A stretch of 64,000 bases of DNA from Candidatus Zhuqueibacterota bacterium (GTDB lineage: Bacteria; Zhuqueibacterota; Zhuqueibacteria; Residuimicrobiales; Krinioviventaceae), in NCBI GenBank assembly GCA_016928775.1, contig JAFGKD010000013.1:90718-154717 (forward strand). The letters run 5' to 3'. The number at the start of each line of letters is the position of its first letter. The first letter of the stretch is position 1. A program made the translations under genes and the position numbers. The notes under the pieces were generated by a model. The model did no database searches, had not been told where the DNA came from, and worked only from the letters and a program-made list of their open reading frames with translations. This document shows positions 17,529 through 26,272 of the stretch, in pieces.

Positions 17529-18551
17529 ATGCCTGTTCAAAAAGCAAATACAAAGTTGATGGGTCAAATTATGGTGCTGGCCTTATTTCTCGTCATTATC
17601 ACAGGAGAAACAGCACCCTGGCGTTTACCGATGACGATACAATCCTCGAACAAAAGTTATGTTCGAACCATTGGCGGCGACGAGAATGCCACAGATGGTT
17701 ATGATGCCGAGCTTGATATCATCACGCCACCGCCACCAAGTTCGGGATTTTATGTCTATCTCGCTATTGCTGATTTCCCCAATTATCTCGATACGGATAT
17801 TCGTTATTGGAGCGATGCACCTTTTGATTCCATCACGTGGTCACTCCAAATCATTATCCCGGAAGGTAACACTTCTTCTATCTTGTGGCATCCTGACTCT
17901 CTACCAACCGTAAATGAAGGTGGTTTTTTTATTCGCCATAAAACAAATCCCCCGATAAACATGCGCCATGATAGCCTGTTGACTGTAGCCGAAAATGCTC
18001 ATCTCACTGTTTTGTACATACCCAACTACATGCTGCAACTTGATAAAACCAGCGGCGGAGACATACAACCGCCGCCCGGCACATATTATTATCAACCCGG
18101 AGAAGTGGCGACGATCAAGGCTTTACCGGACACTGGCTATGAATTTGTTTATTGGAAAGGTGATTCGACGATAACGCAAGACTCTTGTACGATTATAATG
18201 CATCGAGATATGTCTCTGGTGGCCACATTTCAGGAAGCGAGCAACATAAAGACAGCCAGCCGGCCAGGACAGGATAAATTTAATCTCTATACAAATTATC
18301 CCAATCCCTTCAATCCTACTACTACTATTCACTACGAACTTGCACAAACAGCCCGAACGATTTTAACAATCGTCAATATACGGGGTGAGAAGATGATCAC
18401 ACTCGTCGATTCTGTACAACCGCGGGGTTGCTATAGCGTCGAGTGGCATGGCACGAGAGTCAATGGCCAACCGGTGCCAAGTGGGCTTTATTTCTATCAT
18501 CTGCAAGTCGATGAAAAAGTCAAGGTGGAAAAAATGCTGTTGGCGAGATAG
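17529..18551 (+). CDS. Secreted protein D with shared X module, InlB-type repeat and sorting domain
   Basis: About 340 residues. The ATG at 17529 has GAGG (17519-17522) at 6 bp; a second ATG at 17517 overlaps the stop of protein C as ATGA and would add four residues. Signal peptide to about residue 30. Module X follows (about 35-165; LDIITPPPPSSGFYVYL variant). Residues 172-235 resemble the bacterial InlB B-type repeat (GTYYYQPGEVATIKALPDTG ... FVYWKGDS). The sorting domain begins at about 250 (TNYPNPFNPTTTIHYELA). Module Y, present in A-C, is replaced by the InlB-type repeat. It is tightly coupled to protein C. Function unknown, probably surface-attached. Confidence 0.8.
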   Translation: MPVQKANTKLMGQIMVLALFLVIITGETAPWRLPMTIQSSNKSYVRTIGGDENATDGYDAELDIITPPPPSSGFYVYLAIADFPNYLDTDIRYWSDAPFDSITWSLQIIIPEGNTSSILWHPDSLPTVNEGGFFIRHKTNPPINMRHDSLLTVAENAHLTVLYIPNYMLQLDKTSGGDIQPPPGTYYYQPGEVATIKALPDTGYEFVYWKGDSTITQDSCTIIMHRDMSLVATFQEASNIKTASRPGQDKFNLYTNYPNPFNPTTTIHYELAQTARTILTIVNIRGEKMITLVDSVQPRGCYSVEWHGTRVNGQPVPSGLYFYHLQVDEKVKVEKMLLAR

Positions 18552-18891
18552 GCACTGCCGAACAGAAAGAGTAAACTTTTTGGGGCGGAGTTGACTGCAA
18601 TTTTTGCAGCAGATTCTTGAGGGCAGTGGCACCCCCAGGCGGGACATCACTGTCTCTTACAAAGAACTTGCTAAAATTATATTTCTTCACTATAATCGAA
18701 TATTAAAGTGGAGAAGATGGGACAGGGAGTACTTGTGGGTATTTCTATCAAAAGTGCAGTGACATCGCTGGTGACGAGCAAACTGCATTTTTATATGCGC
18801 TCGCACAACAAAAATCCAGCTTTCCTGCCAACTTTATAATTTAAATTTTAATACATTTCCATCACAATGCACTGTTGAGGAGAAAGAACAG
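18552..18891 (+). promoter_or_regulatory. Intergenic region with a sigma-70-like promoter
   Basis: 340 bp without a gene. TTGCTA (18668-18673) and TATAAT (18691-18696) are separated by 17 bp, which fits a housekeeping promoter for the gene at 18892; it would leave a leader of about 190 nt. A small hairpin CTGCAA-TTT-TTGCAG (18595-18609) follows protein D but has no T-run. Nothing else is recognised. Confidence 0.45.
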
Positions 18892-21849
18892 ATGAAAACG
18901 ATTTATCTTTTGTTAATGATTATTGCGTTTGTCGTCCTGTATTGTGGTAACGGACAGGCCAGTGACGAAGCGGATCCTGCCGGAAATCAGGCGATTTTGC
19001 ACGATCAAGACCGTTCAGCCGCCGGGAGCGGTATGATCAGGGGAGAAATAAAATGGATGCGTGATGGAACACCCGTGGCTGGAGCAATGGTAGAAGTGCA
19101 TTATCCTCCTGATGGCAGAGGGCCGCGAAAAACTTTTGTAGCAGATTCGGAAGGACGTTATCAGGTCGACGGACTTGAGGAGGGGACATACCATGTCACG
19201 TTGTCGGGTGCGGTTCAGCAGGGGGGGAAAATACTATTCATGTTCCTGGGAGATGGACAATTTTTTTTGCACATTACGAACAACCAGACGACTGACATCA
19301 ACTTTCAGGTCAAACCAGGTGGGAGCATCTCGGGCAAAGTTACACAAGAAAGCACGGGCCAATCCATCGAAAACGCAATTATACGATTATACCATACAAA
19401 CTGGGATGAAAATTTTCATCGTCGTGTTGCCACAGATTCGAGTGGCAATTATTTCATCGGCGGTTTGAATGAAAATGATCAAGTTTATATCTATGCCAGC
19501 GGAGAGATCGGACAACAAGTTGAGTTGAGCCACCAGTTCGCATCCTGGGATACGCTTCTCGCAGGAGAATATTATCCTGAATCGCCCAGCCGTTCAAGTG
19601 CACATAAAATTAAAATCATGGGTCAGCAACAGGGAGTCGACTTTACACTGAGCGGCACAGGAATCGTTGGTTTTGTCCGAAAAGCGGCAAATAATGATCC
19701 GGTTTTGTGCACTCATGTGATGTTGTACAACGAGAATTGGGATATCCTCACCTATGCAAATATTGATTCCTTTCATTCCGGATTTTACTGCTTTAAAAAT
19801 TTACAGCCTGGTGGGACATATTATTTGGAGGCTACCGGATGGAACTGGATTAGCAATCAGCAGGACTTTTTGCCGGCCTTTTATGATGGGGCTGCTGCTC
19901 GCGCTGACGCCAGCCTGTTGATTCTTGCAGATGAGTTGAAAGAAATTGATTTTTATCTTGCTGAAGGGATTCAAATCAAAGGGAAAATTACTCGTCAGGA
20001 GGGTGGGGAACCAATTGGCTTTGCTCGCGTGGCGCTGTATGATGCCAACTGGAATTACAAACAGGAAACCTCCACGAACAGTGAAGGAAATTATTCACTT
20101 CTTGCTTGTGCCGGAGACTATTATGTCGAAGCGACGGGTTGGGGTGATTTTGACGGGGAGTATCAGAAATTGTATCAAAATGAATTCTACAACGAATCCC
20201 CGAATCAGGACGGGGCGATGCTCTTGCATGTTATGGCGGATATCAATGATATCAATTTCACGCTGCAAGAACTGGTACGCATCACGGGAAAAGTGATTCG
20301 AAAAAGCGATGGTGCTGCAATCCAGGAAAGTCAGGTTATCACCTACGATCAAGACTGGACGTTTGTGCAAGAAACTCGAAGCAATAGCAACGGCGTCTTT
20401 TATTTTACCGATTTGGACTCGGCGAAAAGCTACTATTTCGAAGCAAGCGGCAAAGTCTGGTGGGATTTTGGATCTTTTGGCGATTGGAATCTTCTTTACA
20501 AGCCGCAATACTTTGACAAAGCTGCAACCCGTGATAGCGCGACATTGGTAACAATCTCCGGCACAATGCCACAAATAGATTTTATCCTGGATGATTTTGC
20601 TGGATTCACAATCTCGGGAAAAGTTATGCTGGAAAACGACGGCTCACCCTTGGCCTCTTGCGAGATAAATATTTATGATGTGAATCGTCAAGAGGTGCAA
20701 ATGCTGTTAAGTTCGGATATGGGAGAATATACGACACAAAAACTTGCCAAAGGCTTTTATTACGCGGTGGCTTCCGGTTTTTGCGTACGCGAAAACTGGC
20801 GAAAGTTATATCGAGCTGAATATTATCCTGAAGCGACAAATTGGGAGAATGCGACACTCTTACCGCTGGATCAGGAGCTGACGGAGATCAATTTTACCCT
20901 GGTGGAAGGAACAAGTGTTTGTGGAAATATCTCCAAACAATATACTCGAGAACCCATAGCAGAAGCGCAAATATCTGTTTATGATGAACAATGGAATTAC
21001 CTTTCCGAGCGCAGAAGTGATCATTCAGGTTTTTATCAGGTTTTTGATCTTGAACCAGGAGACTATTATATAAAAGCGACCGGGAAAATATATATGGATG
21101 TGGGAGGTTATGGGGAATTTGTCCCATTTTATCATCCAGCTTTTTATGATGGTGCGTACCGTGAACAGGAAGCAACGCTTGTTTATATTGACAAGAACGT
21201 CGATGGCATCGATCTGACGCTGAGTGACATCAATTCTTATCGGATTTCAGGTGAGGTGACCTTGGCAAAAGACGCAAAATCCGTCGCTAAGACGCAAATT
21301 CTGCTGCTCGATGATAAATGGCAATGCGTTACAAGCTGCCTCAGCTTTGCCAACGGCCATTATGGTCTACAAGGGATCGACGCCGGCAAATATTATGTGA
21401 AAGCGAGCGGCTATTGCCTGGAAAATGACAGCCTTGTACAGCATTTTCAGCCACTCTATTATCCCGGCACAACCGATAGCAGTCAGGCAAATCCACTAAT
21501 CGTTACAGCAATAATGGAACATATCGACTTTACACTCAATGTCACGCAGATTGATGAAAAAAATGAGAAAATACAGCCGATACCGTCGCAATTCTTTTTG
21601 GCTCAGAACTATCCAAATCCATTTAATCACGCCACCGTAATCAAATTTGATGTGCCGGAAGAGTGTCTTGTCATTTTGCAGGTATTCAATATATCTGGAA
21701 CACAAGTTGCCCGATTGGTGCAGGAGGTGAAAAGCCCCGGTTCTTATAAAGTTGCGTTCGAGCCAACCCACTTTTCGAGCGGTGTGTACCTTTACAGGCT
21801 ACAAACCCCACGATATACGAGTACAAAAAAAATGGCTCTGATCAAATAG
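18892..21849 (+). CDS. Secreted protein of about eight CarboxypepD_reg-like repeats with sorting domain
   Basis: 985 residues. A GAGGAGAAAG box precedes the ATG. Signal peptide 1-24. The body consists of about eight consecutive repeats of roughly 105 residues, each starting with an I-x-G-x-V/I pattern and containing an A-x-V-x-L-Y-D-x-x-W segment, an S-x-G-x-Y segment and a closing YYVEATG or similar. Examples begin GGSISGKVTQESTGQSIENA, GIQIKGKITRQEGGEPIGFA and LVRITGKVIRKSDGAAIQES. These are CarboxypepD_reg/CnaB-like prealbumin folds. The sorting domain starts near 900 (QNYPNPFNHATVIKFDVP). No enzymatic domain is visible. A stalk-like or matrix protein is likely. It does not share the X/Y/Z modules of the cluster upstream and has its own promoter candidate. 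Confidence 0.85.
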   Translation: MKTIYLLLMIIAFVVLYCGNGQASDEADPAGNQAILHDQDRSAAGSGMIRGEIKWMRDGTPVAGAMVEVHYPPDGRGPRKTFVADSEGRYQVDGLEEGTYHVTLSGAVQQGGKILFMFLGDGQFFLHITNNQTTDINFQVKPGGSISGKVTQESTGQSIENAIIRLYHTNWDENFHRRVATDSSGNYFIGGLNENDQVYIYASGEIGQQVELSHQFASWDTLLAGEYYPESPSRSSAHKIKIMGQQQGVDFTLSGTGIVGFVRKAANNDPVLCTHVMLYNENWDILTYANIDSFHSGFYCFKNLQPGGTYYLEATGWNWISNQQDFLPAFYDGAAARADASLLILADELKEIDFYLAEGIQIKGKITRQEGGEPIGFARVALYDANWNYKQETSTNSEGNYSLLACAGDYYVEATGWGDFDGEYQKLYQNEFYNESPNQDGAMLLHVMADINDINFTLQELVRITGKVIRKSDGAAIQESQVITYDQDWTFVQETRSNSNGVFYFTDLDSAKSYYFEASGKVWWDFGSFGDWNLLYKPQYFDKAATRDSATLVTISGTMPQIDFILDDFAGFTISGKVMLENDGSPLASCEINIYDVNRQEVQMLLSSDMGEYTTQKLAKGFYYAVASGFCVRENWRKLYRAEYYPEATNWENATLLPLDQELTEINFTLVEGTSVCGNISKQYTREPIAEAQISVYDEQWNYLSERRSDHSGFYQVFDLEPGDYYIKATGKIYMDVGGYGEFVPFYHPAFYDGAYREQEATLVYIDKNVDGIDLTLSDINSYRISGEVTLAKDAKSVAKTQILLLDDKWQCVTSCLSFANGHYGLQGIDAGKYYVKASGYCLENDSLVQHFQPLYYPGTTDSSQANPLIVTAIMEHIDFTLNVTQIDEKNEKIQPIPSQFFLAQNYPNPFNHATVIKFDVPEECLVILQVFNISGTQVARLVQEVKSPGSYKVAFEPTHFSSGVYLYRLQTPRYTSTKKMALIK

Positions 21850-22289
21850 TCTCATATGACCACAGTTTGCTAAAAAAACATAATGTTGCAGCTTTGTAGT
21901 ACAGATCTCGGCCTTTTTTCACGCAAAACTCCAGGAGGCTGTCGAAAAAGTTAAAACCAAGTCGTGTCTGCAGAGCAGAATCGGCTGTACAAGGATTCTC
22001 GTTCCGGCGCTCCCGCGAGGGAATGGAGGAGAGGACGCTCTGCGAAAATTCCGACTATTACTGGAAGCAGAGCGGGTGAACGAGATGTGGCGTGAGATGC
22101 AAATTTGCATTACCCTGCTTCGCGGGAGTCACTTGGAAAACCTGCTTTTTGGGCTATTTCGACAGTCTCTTGCGGTTTTGCTATACCCACCCGTAATAAG
22201 GTTTTACCCGTCCTTTTCTTTTTCCCTTGCAATATCCTTGTGCAACCTTTACATTCAGCCTGTTATTTACTCGCAGGAGGTTTACCAAA
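21850..22289. other. Intergenic stretch mostly filled by an inverted-repeat element
   Basis: 440 bp without a credible gene. Positions 21935-22169 form an inverted-repeat element described separately. The rest is AT- and pyrimidine-rich leader of the lactonase gene. No terminator hairpin with a T-run was found after 21849. Confidence 0.5.
21935..22169. mobile_element. Possible non-autonomous insertion element (MITE-like), 235 bp
   Basis: GAGGCTGTCGAAAAAG at 21935-21950 is matched in inverted orientation at 22154-22169 (14 of 16 bases). Inside is a second inverted pair, CTCCCGCGAGG at 22010-22020 and CTTCGCGGGAG at 22118-22128. The terminal sequence resembles the ends of some DDE-type insertion sequences. 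No transposase frame is present and no clear target-site duplication was found, so a decayed or non-autonomous copy is the best reading. Confidence 0.4.
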
Positions 22290-23450
22290 ATGCAAAACGG
22301 CTTTTTATCCATGTTACTAGTAAGCATTCTTGCACTCATCACATGCCAGGGTGATCGAATGAGCTCAAAAACATCGCACGACCAGATATTTTATGTCGGC
22401 ACCTACACCGCCAAAGGCAGCGAAGGCATCTATGTTTTTCAATTAGACAGCGATACCGGAAAACTATCTCCTCTGCACACCGTGAGCGCTGTTGAGAATC
22501 CATCCTTTCTCGCCATCGATTCCAAAAACATGTTTCTTTACGCTGTGCACGAATTAAACGATTATCAGGGTGAGCGTACGGGAGCAGTGCGATCTTTTAA
22601 AATAAATCGCTCCACCTGGGATCTCACGCTGCTCAACGAGCAGCCATCCTTTGGCGAACATCCGTGTCATGTGACGGTGACCCCACAAGGCGACTATGTG
22701 CTGTTGGCCAATTACACTAATGGCAGTATTTCCATGTTTCCTGTCAAAGACGGTCTGCTCGAAACGGTCAGTGATACGGCGCAACACGTTGGCTCAGGCC
22801 TGCATGCCAATCGACAAAAAGGTCCGCATGCGCATTCTGTCAACCTGAGCCCGGATGGCCGCTTTCTTTACGCCGTTGATCTGGGTATTGACCAGATTAA
22901 AATCTACAATCTCGTCGCACAGCTGGGCACTTTAACACCTGCCGAGCAATCCTACGTTCAAACCGCACCCGGTGCCGGACCGCGGCATTTTACATTTCAC
23001 CCAAGCGGTCAATTTGCCTACGTGATCAACGAGCTGAAATCGACCATAACAGCATACACCGTCGATACCGAAAAGGGTTTGCTTGCAGAAATTCAGACCG
23101 TGGCAACGCTGCCACCGGATTTTGCCGGTAACAATACCTGCGCGGATATTCATGTCACACCTGACGGGAATTTTTTGTATGGCTCAAACCGGGGCCACGA
23201 CAGTCTTGCCTTTTACGCCATCAATCAATCTACCGGCGAGCTCACGCTTGTGGGTCACGAATTCGTGCGCGGCAAAACACCGCGCAATTTTGCCATCGAT
23301 CCAAGCGGGACATTCCTGTTGGCCGCCAACCAGAATTCGGATAATATCGTCGTTTTTCGCATCAATCCGCAAACCGGTGAGCTCAACTATACGGGATACG
23401 AGGCGAGCGTATCGATGCCGGTTTGTATCGCATTTGTGCAGAATATGTGA
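22290..23450 (+). CDS. Lactonase-family seven-bladed beta-propeller lipoprotein
   Basis: About 386 residues from the ATG at 22290, preceded by AGGAGG at 22275-22280. A short signal peptide ends at Cys19 (LALITC), a plausible but not perfect lipobox. The mature part is a 6-phosphogluconolactonase-type propeller (lactonase, 3-carboxymuconate cyclase family): FYVGTYT at the first blade, NPSFLAI, GEHPCHVTVTPQGDYVLLAN, GPHAHSVNLSPDGRFLYAVD, GPRHFTFHPSGQFAYVINEL, GKTPRNFAIDPSGTFLLAAN. In cytoplasmic homologues this fold hydrolyses 6-phosphogluconolactone; with an export signal, another lactone such as an oxidised sugar is more plausible. Convergent with the sulfatase gene. Confidence 0.88.
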   Translation: MQNGFLSMLLVSILALITCQGDRMSSKTSHDQIFYVGTYTAKGSEGIYVFQLDSDTGKLSPLHTVSAVENPSFLAIDSKNMFLYAVHELNDYQGERTGAVRSFKINRSTWDLTLLNEQPSFGEHPCHVTVTPQGDYVLLANYTNGSISMFPVKDGLLETVSDTAQHVGSGLHANRQKGPHAHSVNLSPDGRFLYAVDLGIDQIKIYNLVAQLGTLTPAEQSYVQTAPGAGPRHFTFHPSGQFAYVINELKSTITAYTVDTEKGLLAEIQTVATLPPDFAGNNTCADIHVTPDGNFLYGSNRGHDSLAFYAINQSTGELTLVGHEFVRGKTPRNFAIDPSGTFLLAANQNSDNIVVFRINPQTGELNYTGYEASVSMPVCIAFVQNM

Positions 23451-23485
23451 GCTTGTCTTTTTCCACATTGCACACAGTGTTTATG

Positions 23486-24928
23486 CTATTCCACGAATGC
23501 GGGATTAAGTTTCGGCATGCTCGCGCCCAATCTGGCCTGCCAGGCATGCAGATGCTGCAATAGTTGGTCCCGCACGTCCGGCAGCTTGTCGGCGAGATCA
23601 TTGCTCTCCTGCACATCCTCCATCAAATTATACAACTCGACGGTTTCATAATGATAAAACTCGATCAATTTCCACTCCCGTACCCGAATCGCCGCCCCTG
23701 GTGTCCAGGTACTGCCGTGGTAATGCGGATAGTGCCAGTACAGCGCTTCGCGGTCGAGTCGTTCGCCACCCCGCAACAGTGGCAGGAGACTCAAGCCGTC
23801 GATGTGTTTTTCCGGCATGTGCGGCAACGCGGCCAGGTCCAACATAGTGGGAAAAAAATCCATACTCATGACCGGTTCATCATGTATGCTGCCAGCGCGC
23901 GTCAGCCCTGGCGCACGAATGATCAACGGCACCCGAATGCCGCCTTCATAGCACCAGCCTTTGCCGGCGCGCAACGGCTCGTTGGATGTCGGTGCCCAAT
24001 GCCGCCCCAGAGTAGACAAGCCGCCATTATCAGAGGTGAAAAAAATGATAGTGTTTTGATCGAGACCCAGATCCTCCAGCGCCCGCAGCAATCGCCCGAC
24101 ATTTTCATCCATGGCGTACACCATCGTGGCATACTCGGGATCATTCTGCAGCAGTTTTGTATAGCCATTGTGCTCGAGGCGCTCAGCGTATTCCGGCACC
24201 GATAGTGCGGCGGCTTTGTCCTGAAATTTTTGCAAGTGTCTCGCGCATGCCTGAATAGGGGTGTGGACGGTGTAAAATGACAGGAAGAGCAAAAATGGAT
24301 TGGTGACGTTTTTTTTGAGAAACTGAATCGACTCATCGGTTAATCTGTCTGTGAGATATTCACCTGCCGGTCCGTCTGCCAGTTTGGGATTTTTATAGGG
24401 TGAATAATAACCGCCCGGCGGCGAGCCGCGGTGATGCCCGCCTTTGTTGATGGCAAATCCCTGCTGTACCGGCAAATAGCCCTCGCCGCCCAGATGCCAT
24501 TTGCCGGCGAAAAAGGTACTATAGCCATGTTCCTGCAATACCTCGGCGATCGTTGTTTCTGCCAGAGCCAGTTCATGTTTGTCCGCCGGACCCAGCAATT
24601 TACGATCTTGCGGGTCCTGGCCGGGAATCCAGTCGGTGATACCCAGTCGGACCGGGTGCTGGCCTGTCATGATAGCAGCGCGGGTGGGCGAACAAACGGG
24701 GCAGGCCGCGTAGGCATTGGTGAATCGTAAGCCCGATGCTGCGAGTTTGTCGAGATGTGGCGTTTCATAAAATGAACTGCCATAGCAGCCAAGATCAGCC
24801 CACCCCAGGTCGTCAACCAAAATAAAAATGAAATTGGGCGTTGCGGACGTGGCGCAGCCCATCCACCCGGGAGTGCCCAGCGCAGCACATCCCAGGGCGA
24901 CGTGACGCAGAAACTGACGACGATTCAT
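23486..24928 (-). CDS. Tat-exported sulfatase (arylsulfatase family)
   Basis: About 480 residues from the ATG at 24928, which has AAAGGAG upstream; the longer frame from 25045 is unsupported. The N-terminus NRRQFLRHVALGCAALG is a twin-arginine signal and a Cys at 25 could be lipidated. The sulfatase core follows: NFIFILVDDLGWADLGCYG (metal-binding DD), then CSPTR with Cys79, the residue converted to formylglycine in type I sulfatases, then GKWHLG and SDNGG. It hydrolyses sulfate esters, probably on a polysaccharide or glycoside in the periplasm. It needs a formylglycine-generating enzyme, which is not in this window. Downstream of the GH26 gene on the same strand with about 200 bp between. 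Confidence 0.93.
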   Translation of the reverse strand: MNRRQFLRHVALGCAALGTPGWMGCATSATPNFIFILVDDLGWADLGCYGSSFYETPHLDKLAASGLRFTNAYAACPVCSPTRAAIMTGQHPVRLGITDWIPGQDPQDRKLLGPADKHELALAETTIAEVLQEHGYSTFFAGKWHLGGEGYLPVQQGFAINKGGHHRGSPPGGYYSPYKNPKLADGPAGEYLTDRLTDESIQFLKKNVTNPFLLFLSFYTVHTPIQACARHLQKFQDKAAALSVPEYAERLEHNGYTKLLQNDPEYATMVYAMDENVGRLLRALEDLGLDQNTIIFFTSDNGGLSTLGRHWAPTSNEPLRAGKGWCYEGGIRVPLIIRAPGLTRAGSIHDEPVMSMDFFPTMLDLAALPHMPEKHIDGLSLLPLLRGGERLDREALYWHYPHYHGSTWTPGAAIRVREWKLIEFYHYETVELYNLMEDVQESNDLADKLPDVRDQLLQHLHAWQARLGASMPKLNPAFVE

Positions 24929-25040
24929 AACATGCTCCTTTTTCTGCTTATTCTCAGGCTCGGCCCGGGAATCCGTCTCGCACTGAAAACAGCTTGACCT
25001 CTGAAGCGAGGCTCTGCCTCCCCAAAATATGAGCGTATGC

Positions 25041-25120
25041 CCCAAAACTTCCTCGACGCAAAGCCGAAAAATCCGTGTTCATCCGTGGCTTCAAATTTGG
25101 CTGCGGCCAAAGGCCGCGCC
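25041..25120 (+). repeat. Dispersed repeat, copy A
   Basis: This intergenic 80-bp segment contains an AATCCGTGTTCATCCGTGGC core and flanks that recur in inverted orientation at 29422-29513, including the outer GGCCAAAG...CGCGCC part. Both copies are noncoding. Confidence 0.7.
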
Positions 25121-25126
25121 AACCCC

Positions 25127-26272
25127 TCAATGCTCCGAAAGCTCTTGCTCAAAAATCGTAAAAGCATGTTGATAAAACTTGACAAAATCTGCTGCGCTGG
25201 CATGCCCGGGATAGGGTGCGAAAAAATGATCAACAGACGCATTGCGCCACACCAGCGCCCAGGCGGTTTTTCGAGAGTCATCATTATAAAGAATTGCCGC
25301 TAACAGATAGTTTGTCCACCAGTCGCTGATGGGCACTTTGTCGATACCCACCTCGGTCAGCGCCGACACTTTGCCGCGCGCCTCGGCCATGCGTGCAATG
25401 ACCTCCAATCCCTTGCCGAGATGCGCAATTCGGGATTTGTCCCACAAGAGATAATAATCCATGCCCAGAATATCCACCCAGGCATCGCCGGGATAACGCT
25501 GGAGATATTGCGCTTCCGAACTGATCTCCTGCGGTGATATGGCGTAGAGCAGGTGATGAATAGCATGTGTATCGCGAAGATGTTCGACGGTCATTGTCCA
25601 CAGCGCATTATACTCCTCTGCGGTGCATGCTGATTGTCCCCACCACGACCAGGTATGATTGTGCTCATGATACGGTCGAAGGATGATCGGAATGAATGTG
25701 CCATTATCGGTGTGCAGATCTTTTAAAAATGCGGCAATCTGGTCCAGCGTTCTGATATAAGAGGCGTGGTGTGATTGATTAGGGAGGATATACTTTACAG
25801 CCGGGGAATTGTCCCATGCGTTTTCGCGCGTCACCGGATTATCGAGATGCAGGCTGATGGTGTTGATGCCGCCGCGACTGTGCGCCTCTTTGATCCACCG
25901 CTTCATGTTTTCAAAAAGAACGCCATCGAGGTTGGCCTCGTTTTGAATGTCACCGAGGTCGCAGCCATAAACAGCGGGATAATCGCCGCACACCGACTTG
26001 ATGTCGGATCGCCCCGGCTCGGCTTGCCAGCCAATGCCATAAGCCAGATCATCCTGATGACCAAACAGAACACCGGTTGGCGATACGGTTTTGAGCTTTT
26101 CAAAAAGTGCCACTGTCTCGGTTGTTGCCAATGAATCGACAAGAAAATCATTGGACTTTGTCGGCGGTGCCGGCTTGGCACCGTTCTCCACAGGTGCGTC
26201 TTTTGTGCAAGCGGAAAAAAGCATAATGAAAATCAATACAATAAAAACTGATTTGAAATTGCAGCCATTCAT
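25127..26272 (-). CDS. GH26-family mannanase-like lipoprotein
   Basis: About 381 residues from the ATG at 26272. Signal peptide with a lipobox ending at Cys22 (MLFSAC). The mature part has glycoside hydrolase family 26 landmarks: LFGHQDDLAYGIGW, a YPAVYGCDLGDI segment, ILRPYHEHNHTWSWWG with the acid/base Glu, and ALTEVGID with the nucleophile Glu. The expected activity is endo-beta-1,4-mannanase or a related beta-glycan hydrolase anchored to a membrane. There is no stop codon between the upstream transferase-like frame and this ATG, so the sequence as given encodes a 628-residue fusion; an independent start at 26272 with a modest AAAGGG site is more likely for a lipoprotein. Confidence 0.85.
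   Translation of the reverse strand: MNGCNFKSVFIVLIFIMLFSACTKDAPVENGAKPAPPTKSNDFLVDSLATTETVALFEKLKTVSPTGVLFGHQDDLAYGIGWQAEPGRSDIKSVCGDYPAVYGCDLGDIQNEANLDGVLFENMKRWIKEAHSRGGINTISLHLDNPVTRENAWDNSPAVKYILPNQSHHASYIRTLDQIAAFLKDLHTDNGTFIPIILRPYHEHNHTWSWWGQSACTAEEYNALWTMTVEHLRDTHAIHHLLYAISPQEISSEAQYLQRYPGDAWVDILGMDYYLLWDKSRIAHLGKGLEVIARMAEARGKVSALTEVGIDKVPISDWWTNYLLAAILYNDDSRKTAWALVWRNASVDHFFAPYPGHASAADFVKFYQHAFTIFEQELSEH

Noticed and set aside
18624..18645. TGGCAC element resembling a sigma-54 -24 box before the repeat protein gene
   Set aside because: No GC lies 10 bases after the GG; the following bases do not form a -12 box.
23564..24205. 213-codon plus-strand frame
   Set aside because: Antisense to the sulfatase gene; no recognisable domain or ribosome binding site.
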